A stretch of 64,000 bases of DNA from Pseudomonas leptonychotis (GCF_004920405.1 NZ_RFLV01000005.1:124001-188000); one strand, 5' to 3'. Counted from the stretch's first letter, positions 29,057 through 40,827 are shown. Translations and numbers: made by a program. The notes: generated by a model from the sequence alone, not told the origin.

Positions 29057-29839
29057 TCAAACAACTCGGGCCAGCGGAAAAAGACGTTTGAAGTTGGCCG
29101 TGGTCTGTTCCGCCAACTGCTCGAAGCTAACGCCGCGCAGCACTGCCAAGTACTCGGCCACATCGCGAACATACTCGGGCAGATTCGGCTTGCCGCGATG
29201 CGGGATCGGCGCCAGATAGGGCGAATCGGTTTCCACCAGCAGGCGATCGACCGGCACCTGACGCGCCACTTCGCGCAGCGCCTCGGCATTGCGGAAAGTC
29301 ACGATGCCCGACAGCGAAATATAGAAACCGATATCTAACGCCGCCTTGGCCATCTCCCAGTCTTCGGTGAAGCAGTGCAGCACGCCCGCTTGTGGTAACG
29401 CGGCTTCGCGCAGCAGGGACAAGGTGTCGGCACGCGCTTCGCGGGTATGCACGATTACCGGTTTACCGGTAATCCGCGCCGCGTCCAGATGTAGGCGAAA
29501 GGATGTTTGCTGCAGCGCCGCGGATTCCGGCTCGTAATGGTAATCCAGCCCGGTCTCGCCGATGGCCACCACCTGCGGGTGATTCAGCTCACCCAGCAGC
29601 CAGTCCAGTGCCGGCGCAGCACCCGGCTCAAGGTCCAGCGGGTGCACGCCGACCGAGCAATCGACATCGGCATAACGCTCAGCCAGGCCTTTGACTGCGG
29701 CAGCATTATCGGCGCTGACGCCAATGCACAAAAAATGACCAACACCGCGCGCGCGCGCAGCATCCAGCGCCGCATCAAGTGAACCGCCATGGGCGGCCAG
29801 ATCAAGGCGGTCAAGGTGACAGTGGGAATCAACCAGCAT
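29057..29839 (-). CDS. tatD: TatD-family metal-dependent deoxyribonuclease
   Basis: 260 residues from ATG 29,839 (MLVDSHCHLDRLDL). The metal ligands are visible: HCH near the start, GETGLDYHYE, VIVHTRE, HCFTED and the catalytic Asp in LLVETDSPYLAP. TatD nucleases trim 3' ends of DNA and act in DNA repair and oxidative stress. It is the last gene of the holB-pilZ-tatD unit. Confidence 0.94.
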   Translation of the reverse strand: MLVDSHCHLDRLDLAAHGGSLDAALDAARARGVGHFLCIGVSADNAAAVKGLAERYADVDCSVGVHPLDLEPGAAPALDWLLGELNHPQVVAIGETGLDYHYEPESAALQQTSFRLHLDAARITGKPVIVHTREARADTLSLLREAALPQAGVLHCFTEDWEMAKAALDIGFYISLSGIVTFRNAEALREVARQVPVDRLLVETDSPYLAPIPHRGKPNLPEYVRDVAEYLAVLRGVSFEQLAEQTTANFKRLFPLARVV

Positions 29840-29902
29840 GGGGAACAATCACTTGAGAATCGGTGCCACAGAGCGAGCACCGTGATACGGAGGAAAAACC
29901 AC

Positions 29903-30259
29903 TTACATGGTGTGCGTCGGGCGATCCGAGGTCAGCGCACCGGCCAGGTAGGTTTCGATCTTGTTGCGCGCGGTGTTGTCGCCGTCATTGAACTGTACAC
30001 CCACACCGGCGGCGCGGTTGCCTTGAGCACCTTTTGGGGTGATCCAGACCACCTTGCCGGCGACCGGGATCTTCTCTGGCTCATCCATCAGGTTGAGCAA
30101 CATGAAGACTTCATCACCGAGTTTGTAGCTCTTGTTGGTTGGAATAAACAGGCCGCCATTTTTGATAAAGGGCATGTAAGCGGCATAAAGCACGGATTTG
30201 TCTTTGATTGTCAGCGACAAAATTCCGTTACGCGGGCCCAAGTTAGGAGGCAGACTCAT
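29903..30259 (-). CDS. pilZ: Type IV pilus assembly protein PilZ
   Basis: 118-residue single PilZ domain, with AYMPFIKNGGLFIPTNKSYK and VWITPKGAQGNRAAGVGVQF. It lacks the RxxxR and D/NxSxxG c-di-GMP-binding motifs. That fits true PilZ, which works with PilB and FimX in pilus assembly without binding the nucleotide itself. It lies between holB and tatD, the usual place in Pseudomonas. Confidence 0.94.
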   Translation of the reverse strand: MSLPPNLGPRNGILSLTIKDKSVLYAAYMPFIKNGGLFIPTNKSYKLGDEVFMLLNLMDEPEKIPVAGKVVWITPKGAQGNRAAGVGVQFNDGDNTARNKIETYLAGALTSDRPTHTM

Positions 30260-30295
30260 GCGGCATTCCTGATTTTATTCACTTAATGGCCGATT

Positions 30296-31916
<1,621 letters not shown>

Positions 31917-32969
31917 TTACTGATTATTGGGCACGGCTGGAGCCGGACTTGAACGATAGTCTGCCCGGCGCTTGAGCTGATACTCGCGCACTGCGCGATT
32001 GTGCTGCTCAAGGCTATTGGAAAACACATGGCTGCCATCGCCGCGCGCAACAAAATACAGGCTGCTGCCGGCCACAGGATTCAGCGCCGCATGGATCGCT
32101 TCACGGCCCACCAACGCAATCGGCGTCGGCGGCATGCCGTCAATGGTGTAGGTGTTGTAAGCCGTGGGCTCACGCAGATCATTTCGAGTGATGCGGCCGT
32201 TGTAGCGCTCACCCATGCCATAAATAACAGTGGGGTCAGTTTGCAGGCGCATGCCAATGCGCAAACGGCGCACAAACACACCGGCAATCTCGCCACGTTC
32301 CTGCGGAACGCCGGTTTCCTTTTCAATCATCGAGGCCATGATCAACGCGTCATAGGGATCTTTATAGGGCAGGTCCTTGGCCCGCTGTGCCCACTCTTCA
32401 GCCAGCACCTGCTCCAGCCGCGCATGGGCCTGTTTAAGCAATTCCAGATCACTCATGCCGCGAACAAAGCTGTAGGTATCGGGAAAGAAGCGCCCTTCCG
32501 GATTAAGACCAGGCAAACCCAGTTGCTTCATCAACTGCGCATCGCTCAACTCTGTCAGGGTCAGGTCCAGACGCGTTTCGCGCGCCAGCGCCGCGCGCAC
32601 CTGGCGAAAGTTCCACCCCTCGACCAGCGTGAGGCTGTACTGCAGCACCTCACCACGGCGCCACTGGCCAAGCATGTCGTGCGCTGTAGCGCCGGGCATC
32701 AGGCGGTATTCGCCACTGTGCAGCGGTTGATTGCGCAGGTTAAAGCGCCAATAAAGGCGCAGCCAGAAGGCCTGATCAAGGATGCCATCCGCCTCTAGGC
32801 GATTGAGTACGCCACCTGGAGTCGCGCCTGCCGGCACATCCACCAAGTATTCCTCGGTCAGTTTCAGCGGCTGATGCAGCGCCGTATGCTGTTGCCAGGC
32901 GGCAAACGCAACCAGCAAGCCAGCCAGCAACACACCACCTTCCAGCAGCAGCAAGATTTTTCGTATCAC
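31917..32969 (-). CDS. mltG: Endolytic murein transglycosylase MltG
   Basis: 350 residues. A single N-terminal membrane helix (about 5-25) holds the rest in the periplasm. The YceG catalytic domain contains the glutamate in ASMIEKETGVPQERG, with RLRIGMRLQTDPTVIYG and AYNTYTIDGMPPTPIA nearby. The enzyme cuts nascent glycan strands and is thought to set their length. It lies 3 bp after pabC. Confidence 0.96.
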   Translation of the reverse strand: MIRKILLLLEGGVLLAGLLVAFAAWQQHTALHQPLKLTEEYLVDVPAGATPGGVLNRLEADGILDQAFWLRLYWRFNLRNQPLHSGEYRLMPGATAHDMLGQWRRGEVLQYSLTLVEGWNFRQVRAALARETRLDLTLTELSDAQLMKQLGLPGLNPEGRFFPDTYSFVRGMSDLELLKQAHARLEQVLAEEWAQRAKDLPYKDPYDALIMASMIEKETGVPQERGEIAGVFVRRLRIGMRLQTDPTVIYGMGERYNGRITRNDLREPTAYNTYTIDGMPPTPIALVGREAIHAALNPVAGSSLYFVARGDGSHVFSNSLEQHNRAVREYQLKRRADYRSSPAPAVPNNQ

Positions 32970-32972
32970 GAA

Positions 32973-33788
32973 TCAGCCGTCCAGTAGATCGCGGGCAATG
33001 GCCTGCAGTTTACGGGTGAGCGGGCCGACCGACCAGTGGTGTGCAAGCAAAGCGCGAACTGGCCACACACCGTAAATGCTGTTGCACAGCATGACCTCAT
33101 CAGCCGCCAGCAACTCGGCGTAACTGATATCGCGCACCTGACATTCGATACCTTGCGCAGTCGCCTGGGACAGCAGCTCGGCGCGCATCACGCCAGCAAC
33201 CCCGCAGCGCGATAGATCAGCTGTCACCAACACACCGGCGCTGACCACGAACAGATTGCTGTAAACGCCCTCAATCACTCGACCACTGGTATCTAGCATC
33301 AACCCTTCGGCATGCTCAGCGTCATGCCACTCACTGCGTGCTAGCACCTGTTCAAGCCGGTTGAGATGCTTCAAGCCTGCCAGCAGCGGCTGCTCGGCCA
33401 AACGCGCTGCACAAGCAAACAGGCGTACCCCCTGCTCGGCATAAGTTGCGGGATAACCCGGTTTGGCGGCCGCCTGCAGGATCAATCGCGGTTGAGCAGG
33501 TTGTGGCGGTGTATAGCCACGCTGTCCGTCACCCCGAGTAAGGATCAGCTTGGCAACACCTTCATTGAGCTGCTGACTGAAGGCCAACAATTGGGCACGC
33601 ACAGCGGCTAGGTCGAGAGGAATCTGCAGCCTCATACAACCTTCGGCCAAACGCGCCAGGTGACGCTCCAGTAACAGCGGATGCCCGGCATTTACGGCGA
33701 TGGTCTCAAACAGACCATCGCCGTAGGCCAAGCCGCGATCCTTGACGGACAGCAACTCGGACGGCTGGCCATCGACCCAGCTCAGCAT
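32973..33788 (-). CDS. pabC: Aminodeoxychorismate lyase
   Basis: 271 residues. PLP enzyme that releases p-aminobenzoate for folate. The start is the ATG at 33,788, overlapping the fabF stop by one base (TGATG). The PLP lysine is in AGLKHLNRLEQV; KDRGLAYGDGLFETIAV and SGRVIEGVYSNLFV are typical of fold-type IV. The conserved fabF-pabC-mltG order supports the call. Confidence 0.94.
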   Translation of the reverse strand: MLSWVDGQPSELLSVKDRGLAYGDGLFETIAVNAGHPLLLERHLARLAEGCMRLQIPLDLAAVRAQLLAFSQQLNEGVAKLILTRGDGQRGYTPPQPAQPRLILQAAAKPGYPATYAEQGVRLFACAARLAEQPLLAGLKHLNRLEQVLARSEWHDAEHAEGLMLDTSGRVIEGVYSNLFVVSAGVLVTADLSRCGVAGVMRAELLSQATAQGIECQVRDISYAELLAADEVMLCNSIYGVWPVRALLAHHWSVGPLTRKLQAIARDLLDG

Positions 33789-35032
33789 CAACCGGCGAAC
33801 CGGCGGAACACCAGCGAGCCGTTGGTACCACCAAAACCAAAGGAGTTGGACAGCACTACGTCCAGCGCCATGGCCTTGGCCTGGTGCGCGACGAAGTCCA
33901 GATCACAGCCTTCGTCCGGGTTATCCAGATTGATGGTGGGCGGCGCCACCTGATCGCGCAGGGCGAGGATGCTGAAGATCGCCTCCACCGCTCCGGCTGC
34001 ACCAAGCAGGTGACCGGTCATGGACTTGGTCGAGCTGACCGCCAGCTTATGCGCATGCTCACCGAATACCGACTTCACCGCCGCCACTTCGGCCTTATCA
34101 CCGGCCGAGGTCGAGGTGCCATGAGCATTGATGTACTGCACCTGCTCAGGGTTCACGCCAGCATCGCGCAGCGCATTGGTCATGCAACGCGCCGCACCTG
34201 CGCCGTCTTCCGGTGGCGAGGTCATATGGAAGGCGTCGCCGCTCATGCCAAAGCCAATCAACTCAGCATAAATAGTCGCACCACGTGCTTTGGCATGCTC
34301 CAACTCTTCCAGCACCAAGGCGCCGGCACCGTCGGAAAGCACGAAGCCATCGCGGTCCTTGTCCCACGGACGGCTGGCCTTGGTCGGCTCATCATTGCGC
34401 GTAGACAACGCCCGCGCGGCACCGAAACCGCCCATACCCAGGCCACAAGCCGCCATTTCCGCGCCACCGGCGACCATTACGTCGGCTTCGCCATAGACAA
34501 TATTGCGCGCTGCCATGCCAATACAGTGGGTACCCGTGGTACAGGCCGTGGCAATGGCGTAGTTCGGCCCCTGCAACCCCCAATGGATCGACAGGAAGCC
34601 AGAAATCATATTGATGATCGAGCCCGGCACAAAAAACGGCGAAATGCGCCTCGGCCCCTGCTCGTGGAGCGATTTGCAATTGTTCTCGATATTGGTCAGG
34701 CCACCGATACCAGAACCCATGGCCACACCGATACGCTCACGATTGGCATCGGTGACTTCCAGACCCGAGTTACGCATCGCCTGAAAACTGGCAGCGAGAC
34801 CGTATTGGATAAATAGATCGAGCTTGCGCGCCTCTTTGGCGGACAAGTATTCCTCGACATTGAAATTCTTTACCGCACCACCAAAACGCGTGGAAAAAGC
34901 GGAAAGATCCATGTGCTCAAGCAGGCCAATGCCACTGCGCCCAGCCAAAATGCCCTGCCAGCTACTCGGCACATCGTTACCCAATGGCGACAACATGCCC
35001 ATACCGGTAACCACGACGCGTCTACGTGACAC
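33788..35032 (-). CDS. fabF: Beta-ketoacyl-ACP synthase II
   Basis: 414 residues. Elongates acyl-ACP with malonyl-ACP. The catalytic Cys is C164 in [11 protein letters not shown]; the histidines are in [14 protein letters not shown] and [12 protein letters not shown]. The C-terminal NSFGFGGTN is intact. It is separated from acpP by 107 bp holding a terminator-like stem, so it should be made at a lower level than the carrier protein. Confidence 0.96.
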   Translation of the reverse strand: MSRRRVVVTGMGMLSPLGNDVPSSWQGILAGRSGIGLLEHMDLSAFSTRFGGAVKNFNVEEYLSAKEARKLDLFIQYGLAASFQAMRNSGLEVTDANRERIGVAMGSGIGGLTNIENNCKSLHEQGPRRISPFFVPGSIINMISGFLSIHWGLQGPNYAIATACTTGTHCIGMAARNIVYGEADVMVAGGAEMAACGLGMGGFGAARALSTRNDEPTKASRPWDKDRDGFVLSDGAGALVLEELEHAKARGATIYAELIGFGMSGDAFHMTSPPEDGAGAARCMTNALRDAGVNPEQVQYINAHGTSTSAGDKAEVAAVKSVFGEHAHKLAVSSTKSMTGHLLGAAGAVEAIFSILALRDQVAPPTINLDNPDEGCDLDFVAHQAKAMALDVVLSNSFGFGGTNGSLVFRRFAG

Positions 35033-35077
35033 AGCAATCTCCTTTTCTAGTTATCAACGCTTGGAATGCGCTTAAAG

Positions 35078-35113
35078 AAAAGCCGCACGCCTGATAAAGG
35101 GCGTGCGGCTTTT
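35078..35113 (-). terminator. Terminator/attenuator between acpP and fabF
   Basis: A 14-bp stem, AAAAGCCGCACGCC pairing with GGCGTGCGGCTTTT, with loop TGATAAA; on the minus strand it ends in a T run. It lies 27 bp after the acpP stop and may end most acpP transcripts while letting some read into fabF. Confidence 0.82.
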
Positions 35114-35139
35114 CCGAGTCGGGAACCGACGATTACGTT

Positions 35140-35373
35140 TTACGCGTGAGCGGTAACGTAGTCGATCGCTTCCTGAACGGTGGTGATCTTCTCGGCTTGT
35201 TCGTCCGGGATTTCAGTCTCGAATTCTTCCTCGAGAGCCATCACGAGCTCAACGGTGTCAAGAGAGTCAGCACCCAGGTCTTCAACGAAGGAAGCACTGT
35301 TGGTTACTTCCTCTTCTTTGACGCCCAGCTGCTCAGCAACGATTTTCTTGACGCGTTCTTCGATGGTGCTCAT
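35140..35373 (-). CDS. acpP: Acyl carrier protein
   Basis: 77 residues, very acidic. Ser37 in [10 protein letters not shown] carries the phosphopantetheine arm. It holds acyl chains for FabF, FabG, FabD and PlsX, all coded beside it, and for LpxA-type enzymes elsewhere. It has its own strong promoter. Confidence 0.98.
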   Translation of the reverse strand: MSTIEERVKKIVAEQLGVKEEEVTNSASFVEDLGADSLDTVELVMALEEEFETEIPDEQAEKITTVQEAIDYVTAHA

Positions 35374-35426
35374 ACCTTGTTCTCACTCCTAATGGGACAA
35401 ATCTTGGCCACTGTTCTGCAGCCAAG

Positions 35427-35454
35427 TGTATAGAAAGGGTTTTTAGCATTTCAA
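35427..35454 (-). promoter_or_regulatory. Sigma-70 promoter for acpP
   Basis: On the minus strand TTGAAA (35,449-35,454) and TATACA (35,427-35,432) are 16 bp apart. Transcription would start near 35,420, giving a leader of about 47 nt. Confidence 0.6.
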
Positions 35455-35569
35455 GCTGAATGCCGGCGTGCTCCACAAACACTTCAACGCTCTGCCTATA
35501 AACCTGTTGCAGCTTTATAACGGATTTTAGACAGCATCTATGACAGTTTTCTGAAGCCATCCGTCACAT

Positions 35570-36313
35570 TCAGCTCATGTACATTCCGCCGTTCACAGGG
35601 ATAGTAGCGCCTGTGACGTACGCTGCGCCATCAGAAGCGAGGAAAGCGACCACTTTCGCGATCTCTTCGGCCTGCCCCAAACGGCCCAATGGAATCTGGG
35701 TGAGCAGCGCATCACGCTGCGCTTCCGGTAATTCGCGGGTCATATCGGTGTCGATAAACCCAGGCGCAACAGCGTTGACGGTAATCGCTCGAGAACCCAC
35801 TTCACGCGCCAAAGCACGACCAAAACCCTCAAGCCCCGCCTTGGCGGCCGCATAGTTGACCTGCCCGCCATTACCCATAGCACCGACCACCGAACCAATG
35901 TTGATGATGCGACCATAACGCGCCTTGGTCATGCCACGCAGCACTGCCTTGGTCAGCCGGTATAGGCTGCTCAAGTTGGTATTGATGACATCAAACCATT
36001 CGTCATCTTTCATCCGCAGCATCAAATTATCACGGGTGATACCAGCGTTATTGACCAGAATCAGCGGCTGACCAAGGTGTTGCTGAATATGTTCAAGGGT
36101 ACTGGCAACCGACTCACTGTCACTGACATCAAGCACCAGGCCGGCGCCTTCGATGCCATTGGCCTTCAGGGTTTCAGCGATGCGCTCAGCACCAGACGCG
36201 GAAGTCGCGGTACCGATAACCACGGCGCCCTGACGCCCCAACTCCAAGGCGATAGCCTGACCAATACCACGGCTCGCACCCGTAACCAGCGCAATTTTAC
36301 CTTGCAGACTCAT
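35570..36313 (-). CDS. fabG: 3-oxoacyl-ACP reductase
   Basis: 247 residues from ATG 36,313 (MSLQGKIALVTGASRG), with GGAGAG upstream. NADPH-dependent short-chain dehydrogenase of fatty-acid elongation: cofactor site TGASRGIGQ, NNAG at 88-91, and catalytic Ser141, Tyr154 and Lys158 at the usual spacing. The C-terminal YVTGATIPVNGGMYM is intact. It sits between fabD and acpP. Confidence 0.96.
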   Translation of the reverse strand: MSLQGKIALVTGASRGIGQAIALELGRQGAVVIGTATSASGAERIAETLKANGIEGAGLVLDVSDSESVASTLEHIQQHLGQPLILVNNAGITRDNLMLRMKDDEWFDVINTNLSSLYRLTKAVLRGMTKARYGRIINIGSVVGAMGNGGQVNYAAAKAGLEGFGRALAREVGSRAITVNAVAPGFIDTDMTRELPEAQRDALLTQIPLGRLGQAEEIAKVVAFLASDGAAYVTGATIPVNGGMYMS

Positions 36314-36327
36314 AGAACTCTCCTTCA

Positions 36328-37266
36328 TCAAACCAGTGCCGCGCTTGCAGCGGCAAAGGCGTCCGGGGTTTCCAAGTTATGAATATTGATGCCTTTAACG
36401 CAGCGCTTGTTCAGGCCAGACAAGACCTTACCAGGCCCGCACTCGACCAAATCAGTCACACCTTGCGTAGACAGACAAACAATCGATTCAACCCAGCGTA
36501 CAGGGCTGTATAGCTGAGCCAACAAATCACGCTTAAGCGCATCCAGATCAGTCACCACAGCAGCACTGACGTTCTGCACCAACGCAATACGTGGGGTCTG
36601 CCAGTCAATCGCGGCGACCGCCTCGGCAAAACGTTCCGCAGCCGGACGCATCAACGCGCAATGCGACGGAACACTAACCGGCAATGGCATAGCGCGCTTG
36701 GCACCACGCGCCTTGCACACCTCAATGGCACGCTCAACGGCTGCTGCGCCGCCGGCGATTACCACCTGACCGGGGGCATTGAAATTAACCGCACTGACTA
36801 CTTCACCTTGCGCAGCCTCGGCGCAAGCTGCCAATACATCAGCATCTTCCAAGCCGAGAATGGCCGCCATGCCGCCCTGCCCAGCCGGCACGGCCTGCTG
36901 CATCAATTGGCCACGGTGCTCAACCAGCTTTGCTGCTGCAGCCAGCGATAAGCTACCGGCAGCAACCAGCGCAGAATACTCACCCAGGCTATGACCGGCG
37001 ACGAAAGCCGGGCGCGCGCTAGTTTCTGCCAACCAGGCACGCCAAAGCGCCACAGAAGCCGTAAGAATTGCCGGCTGAGTTTTATCGGTTTGGTTGAGTT
37101 GTTCTTCTGGGCCTTGCTGAGTCAGTGCCCAGAGATCGTAACCGAGGGCTTCGGAAGCCTCGGCAAAGGTATCGAGGATCAACGACCGTTGCGCACCATG
37201 TTCGGCGAGCATGGCCAGCGACTGGGAACCCTGGCCCGGAAAGACGAATGCGAGAGATGCAGACAT
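36328..37266 (-). CDS. fabD: Malonyl-CoA-ACP transacylase
   Basis: 312 residues. Moves malonyl groups from CoA to ACP. The nucleophile is Ser93 in GHSLGEYSA, the arginine and glutamine are in GQGSQ and LVEHRGQLMQQAV, and the histidine is in SVPSHCALM. It lies 14 bp before fabG. Confidence 0.96.
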   Translation of the reverse strand: MSASLAFVFPGQGSQSLAMLAEHGAQRSLILDTFAEASEALGYDLWALTQQGPEEQLNQTDKTQPAILTASVALWRAWLAETSARPAFVAGHSLGEYSALVAAGSLSLAAAAKLVEHRGQLMQQAVPAGQGGMAAILGLEDADVLAACAEAAQGEVVSAVNFNAPGQVVIAGGAAAVERAIEVCKARGAKRAMPLPVSVPSHCALMRPAAERFAEAVAAIDWQTPRIALVQNVSAAVVTDLDALKRDLLAQLYSPVRWVESIVCLSTQGVTDLVECGPGKVLSGLNKRCVKGINIHNLETPDAFAAASAALV

Positions 37267-37369
37267 GGGAACTTGTTCCTAATGATCATGAACGGCGGTA
37301 ATACGCGCCCAGCCTCGCCAAGCGCAGAAACTGTCAGTTGGATGGCAAGCTACCGGCTGCGGTCACATT

Positions 37370-38380
37370 CTAAGACAGGTGTTCTTCCAGGCGCCCCTGT
37401 AAACGCTCAGGCAAATTTTCGTCAATTTCCTGTAACGCCCGGCGAATAGCGCTCTTAAAACCTTCAGGCCCAGCGGCGCCATGGCTCTTCACCACAATAC
37501 CCTGCAAGCCGACGAAACTAGCCCCGTTGTGTTTAGCGGGGGCCAATTCACCCTGCAAACGACGCAGCAATGGTAGCGCCAAGGTGCCCACCATCTTGGC
37601 TACAAGGCTGGATTTGAATAACACCTCGATGCGCCCCGCAATCATGGCCGCCAAACCTTCACTGGATTTGAGCAAAACATTACCGACAAAACCATCGCAA
37701 ACCACGACGTCAGCCTCTCCTCGATAAAGCCCATCACCTTCGACAAAACCGATGTAATTCAACCCTTGCGACTGCTGCAACAAACTGGCCGCCAGCTTGA
37801 CCTGCTGATTACCCTTGACCTCTTCAGTGCCCACATTGAGCAACGCCACACGCGGAGACACCGTGCCCAGCGCCTCTGCAGTAACTGAGCCCATCACCGC
37901 AAACTGATAAAGATGTTCGGCACTGCAATCAACATTGGCTCCCAAATCAAGTAGATGGCAGAAACCTGCCTGTGTTGGGATAGCCGTGACCATGGCCGGG
38001 CGATCAATGCCGGGCAAGGTTTTCAGTACATGGCGCGACAATGCCATCAGTGCACCGGTATTTCCGGCACTGACACAGGCCTGCGCAACGCCATCGCGCA
38101 CCAACTCCAAGCTAATACGCATCGAAGAGTCGGGTTTGCCGCGCAACGCTTGAGCAGGTTGATCATCCATGCCAATGACCTCGTCAGCATGCTCAACTCG
38201 CAGGCGCGCACGATCAACGCCGGAATGGCGGGCAATCAAGGATTCAATAAGTTCGGATTGGCCGACAAGGACCAGGTGCAACGAGGGGTATTCAGCCAAG
38301 CAAGCTATGCTAGCTGGAACAATGCAGTGGGGACCGAAGTCCCCACCCATTGCATCAATCGCGATGATCGGAGCGGACAA
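37370..38380 (-). CDS. plsX: Phosphate acyltransferase
   Basis: 336 residues. Makes acyl-phosphate from acyl-ACP, the first step of phospholipid synthesis. The start [18 protein letters not shown] is typical and is read from a TTG codon three bases after the rpmF stop; no strong ribosome site is visible, so coupling to rpmF is likely. [17 protein letters not shown] and [15 protein letters not shown] are family signatures. The gap to fabD is 103 bp. Confidence 0.95.
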   Translation of the reverse strand: MSAPIIAIDAMGGDFGPHCIVPASIACLAEYPSLHLVLVGQSELIESLIARHSGVDRARLRVEHADEVIGMDDQPAQALRGKPDSSMRISLELVRDGVAQACVSAGNTGALMALSRHVLKTLPGIDRPAMVTAIPTQAGFCHLLDLGANVDCSAEHLYQFAVMGSVTAEALGTVSPRVALLNVGTEEVKGNQQVKLAASLLQQSQGLNYIGFVEGDGLYRGEADVVVCDGFVGNVLLKSSEGLAAMIAGRIEVLFKSSLVAKMVGTLALPLLRRLQGELAPAKHNGASFVGLQGIVVKSHGAAGPEGFKSAIRRALQEIDENLPERLQGRLEEHLS

Positions 38381-38383
38381 GAT

Positions 38384-38566
38384 TTACTCGTCAGCGCCCT
38401 TGTCGATCACTTTACGGCCACGGTAAACGCCTTCTGGCGATACGTGGTGACGCAGGTGGATTTCACCGGTGGTTTTCTCAACCGACAAGGTGCTTGCGGT
38501 GAGAGCATCGTGCGAACGACGCATGTCACGGGCGGAACGGGATTTTTTGTTCTGCTGAACAGCCAT
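38384..38566 (-). CDS. rpmF: 50S ribosomal protein L32
   Basis: 60 residues: [20 protein letters not shown], then [20 protein letters not shown]. This is the zinc-free form, since the cysteine pairs of zinc-binding L32 are absent. It lies 13 bp after yceD, in the standard yceD-rpmF-plsX order. Confidence 0.97.
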   Translation of the reverse strand: MAVQQNKKSRSARDMRRSHDALTASTLSVEKTTGEIHLRHHVSPEGVYRGRKVIDKGADE

Positions 38567-38579
38567 AACTAATTAACTC

Positions 38580-39107
38580 CTAAACGTTTGGGTCACGCTT
38601 TAACTGCGCCAATACACTGAACGGGTTGGACCGCGTTACCTCGTCCTCGCTCGACTCGGGCTCTTCGAGGCCGGCCGGCTGCTGGCAATCTTTAGGGTCA
38701 TGAGCCGGGACAATGGGCAAGGCAAGCAGAAGCTCCTCCTCAACCAGCGCCAGCAGATCCAATGGGTCTTCATCTAACTCAATAACATCATAGCCTTGCG
38801 GCACTGACTGGGTATTACCACCTACTTTCACCACAGCGTAATCACACTCGCTGTAGATCGACAAAGTGACTAGCTCCAGACAACGCTGGCAAACCATCTT
38901 GACTTCAACCTCGAGCTCGCTGTGAAAAACTACAGCATTGCGCTCGTCGCGCTCGAAAAAGAACTTCGTACGCACCATGCCTTGGTTATCGGCAAGCGGG
39001 CCGCAGAGACGCTGCAAATCTGCAAGTTGCAGCTTACCTTCGAGGGTAGCGCTGCGATCAGCTAATTTGCGCGGATCAACGTGAGGTGGAATCGGGTCAT
39101 TTGACAT
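38580..39107 (-). CDS. yceD: YceD-family protein (DUF177)
   Basis: 175 residues. Contains the CQRCLE pair in the middle and YDVIELDEDPLDLLALVEEE in the acidic second half. YceD proteins are linked to 23S rRNA or ribosome biogenesis in plants and bacteria, but the role is not settled. It is the first gene of yceD-rpmF-plsX and diverges from maf with 116 bp between. Confidence 0.93.
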   Translation of the reverse strand: MSNDPIPPHVDPRKLADRSATLEGKLQLADLQRLCGPLADNQGMVRTKFFFERDERNAVVFHSELEVEVKMVCQRCLELVTLSIYSECDYAVVKVGGNTQSVPQGYDVIELDEDPLDLLALVEEELLLALPIVPAHDPKDCQQPAGLEEPESSEDEVTRSNPFSVLAQLKRDPNV

Positions 39108-39223
39108 AGGCGGCGCATTCTAGGGATGCAACCCGCTGCTGTCAAAAGAAATTCGGCCTGCCCAACATCTAATCCGGCCGTTAGAATCAACCACTTTCCG
39201 CAAAGCCTATACAGGAAGTCGCC

Positions 39224-39802
39224 GTGCTGCCCTTGGTGCTCGCCTCAAGCTCGCCTTACCGACGTGAATTGCTCGCCCGTCTACGCCTGCCATTCACCTG
39301 GAACGCTCCTGACATCAACGAATCGCGCCAACCAAATGAAAGCGCCGAAGCATTGGTTCGCCGCCTATCCCAGGAAAAAGCCCACGCCCTAAGCAGCACC
39401 CACCCACACCACCTGATTATCGGCTCGGATCAAGTGGCCGTGCTTGGCGAGCGCATCCTTGGCAAACCTCACACGCTGGAGCGCGCCCGCGAACAATTAC
39501 TCGCCGCCAGCGGTAATAGCGTCACATTCCTAACTGGCCTACATCTACTCAACAGCTCAACCGGCAAACAGCAGACCGACTGCATCCCCTTCACCGTACA
39601 TTTTCGGCCACTGAGCGAAGCGCAGATCATGCGCTACCTGAACGCCGAGCAACCCTTCGACTGCGCCGGCAGCTTTAAAGCGGAAGGCCTGGGCATTAGC
39701 CTGTTTCGCAGCACCGAAGGTAGCGACAGCAACAGCCTGATTGGCTTACCGCTGATTCGCCTAGTGGATATGCTGCACGCCAACGGCATTGATATCCCCT
39801 AA
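39224..39802 (+). CDS. Maf-family nucleotide pyrophosphatase (YceF-like)
   Basis: 192 residues starting at a GTG after AGGAAG. The start LPLVLASSSPYRRELLARLR is the Maf signature; SDQVAVL carries the catalytic Asp. By its place beside yceD-rpmF it is the YceF type, which acts on 7-methyl-GTP. It hydrolyses unusual nucleoside triphosphates and keeps them out of nucleic acids. Confidence 0.92.
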   Translation: MLPLVLASSSPYRRELLARLRLPFTWNAPDINESRQPNESAEALVRRLSQEKAHALSSTHPHHLIIGSDQVAVLGERILGKPHTLERAREQLLAASGNSVTFLTGLHLLNSSTGKQQTDCIPFTVHFRPLSEAQIMRYLNAEQPFDCAGSFKAEGLGISLFRSTEGSDSNSLIGLPLIRLVDMLHANGIDIP

Positions 39803-39808
39803 AGCAAA

Positions 39809-39832
39809 AAGCCCGGTCATTAAACCGGGCTT
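39809..39832. terminator. Terminator between convergent maf and sppA
   Basis: Nine-bp arms AAGCCCGGT and ACCGGGCTT around CATTAA. The plus-strand side has only a short T run; the minus-strand side ends TTTTTGC. Confidence 0.75.
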
Positions 39833-39849
39833 CGCTTGCAGCACACCAA

Positions 39850-40827
39850 TTAACGCAACGCAGGCCCCTGGAAACCCATCCACAGCGCTATGCGTTCAGC
39901 CATGCTGGCGCCCAAGGTTTTGGCGAACTTATCAAAAGGTGACTCCTGCACAGTGAAGTCGACCAACTCCTTCTCGCCAATCACCTCCCGCGCCACGTAA
40001 CTGGTATTACCCAACGCATCGACCAAGCCCAACTGCAGCGCCTGCTCACCTGACCAGATCAACCCAGAAAACAATTCAGGATGCTCGGCATCCTTCAAGC
40101 GCTCACCGCGCCCCTGCTTAACACTGGCAATAAACTGACGATGAGTCGTTTCCAGCACACCTTGCCAGAACTCGGTCTCCTCTGCCTTTTGCGGCTGGAA
40201 CGGATCCAGAAACGCCTTGTGCTCACCGGAGGTGTATACCCGACGATCAACACCTAACTTTTCCATCACCCCCACAAACCCAAACGTGGCCGCCGTGACA
40301 CCAATAGACCCCACCAAACTGGCTTTATCGGCATAGATTTCATCAGCTGCACTGGCGATGTAATAAGCCCCTGAAGCACCCAGATCAGTAATAACCGCAT
40401 ACAGCTTGATCGCCGGGTATTCGGTACGCAGGCGGCGCATTTCGTCGTAGATATAGCCTGACTGAACTGGACTACCGCCCGGGCTATTGATCCGCAAGAT
40501 CACGCCCTTGGTATTGGCATCCTCAAAGGCCGCACGCAAGCTGCTGACAATATTGTCAGCACTGGCCGACTCCTTGTCCGCAATCATCCCGCGCACTTCG
40601 ATCACTGCAGTATGACTGCCCGAGGTTGCACTTTTCTTCATCGCCAGCATTGGTGAAAACAGCGCCAGCGCACCAAAGATATAAATGAAAGTCAGCAGCT
40701 TGAAGAAAATCCCCCACCGCCGAGCCCGACGCTGTTCTTGCACGCCGGCCAGCAGGGTTTTCTCCAGCAGCTTCCAGCTTTTCCCTTCGCCATCAGCTGC
40801 TGTCGACGCTTTCCATTCATCTGTCAT
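39850..40827 (-). CDS. sppA: Signal peptide peptidase SppA, 36-kDa type (family S49)
   Basis: 325 residues from ATG 40,827, which lies inside the end of the HAD gene (11-bp overlap). One membrane helix (about residues 38-57) anchors it with the protease in the periplasm. The catalytic Ser is in GASGAYYIASAADEIY and the Lys in YADKASLVGSIGV. It degrades cleaved signal peptides in the membrane. Confidence 0.94.
   Translation of the reverse strand: MTDEWKASTAADGEGKSWKLLEKTLLAGVQEQRRARRWGIFFKLLTFIYIFGALALFSPMLAMKKSATSGSHTAVIEVRGMIADKESASADNIVSSLRAAFEDANTKGVILRINSPGGSPVQSGYIYDEMRRLRTEYPAIKLYAVITDLGASGAYYIASAADEIYADKASLVGSIGVTAATFGFVGVMEKLGVDRRVYTSGEHKAFLDPFQPQKAEETEFWQGVLETTHRQFIASVKQGRGERLKDAEHPELFSGLIWSGEQALQLGLVDALGNTSYVAREVIGEKELVDFTVQESPFDKFAKTLGASMAERIALWMGFQGPALR

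Noticed and set aside
28821..29219. Plus-strand open frame over the small-RNA region
   Set aside because: It runs through the terminator at 28,980-29,014 and into the antisense of tatD, so it cannot be a normal gene.
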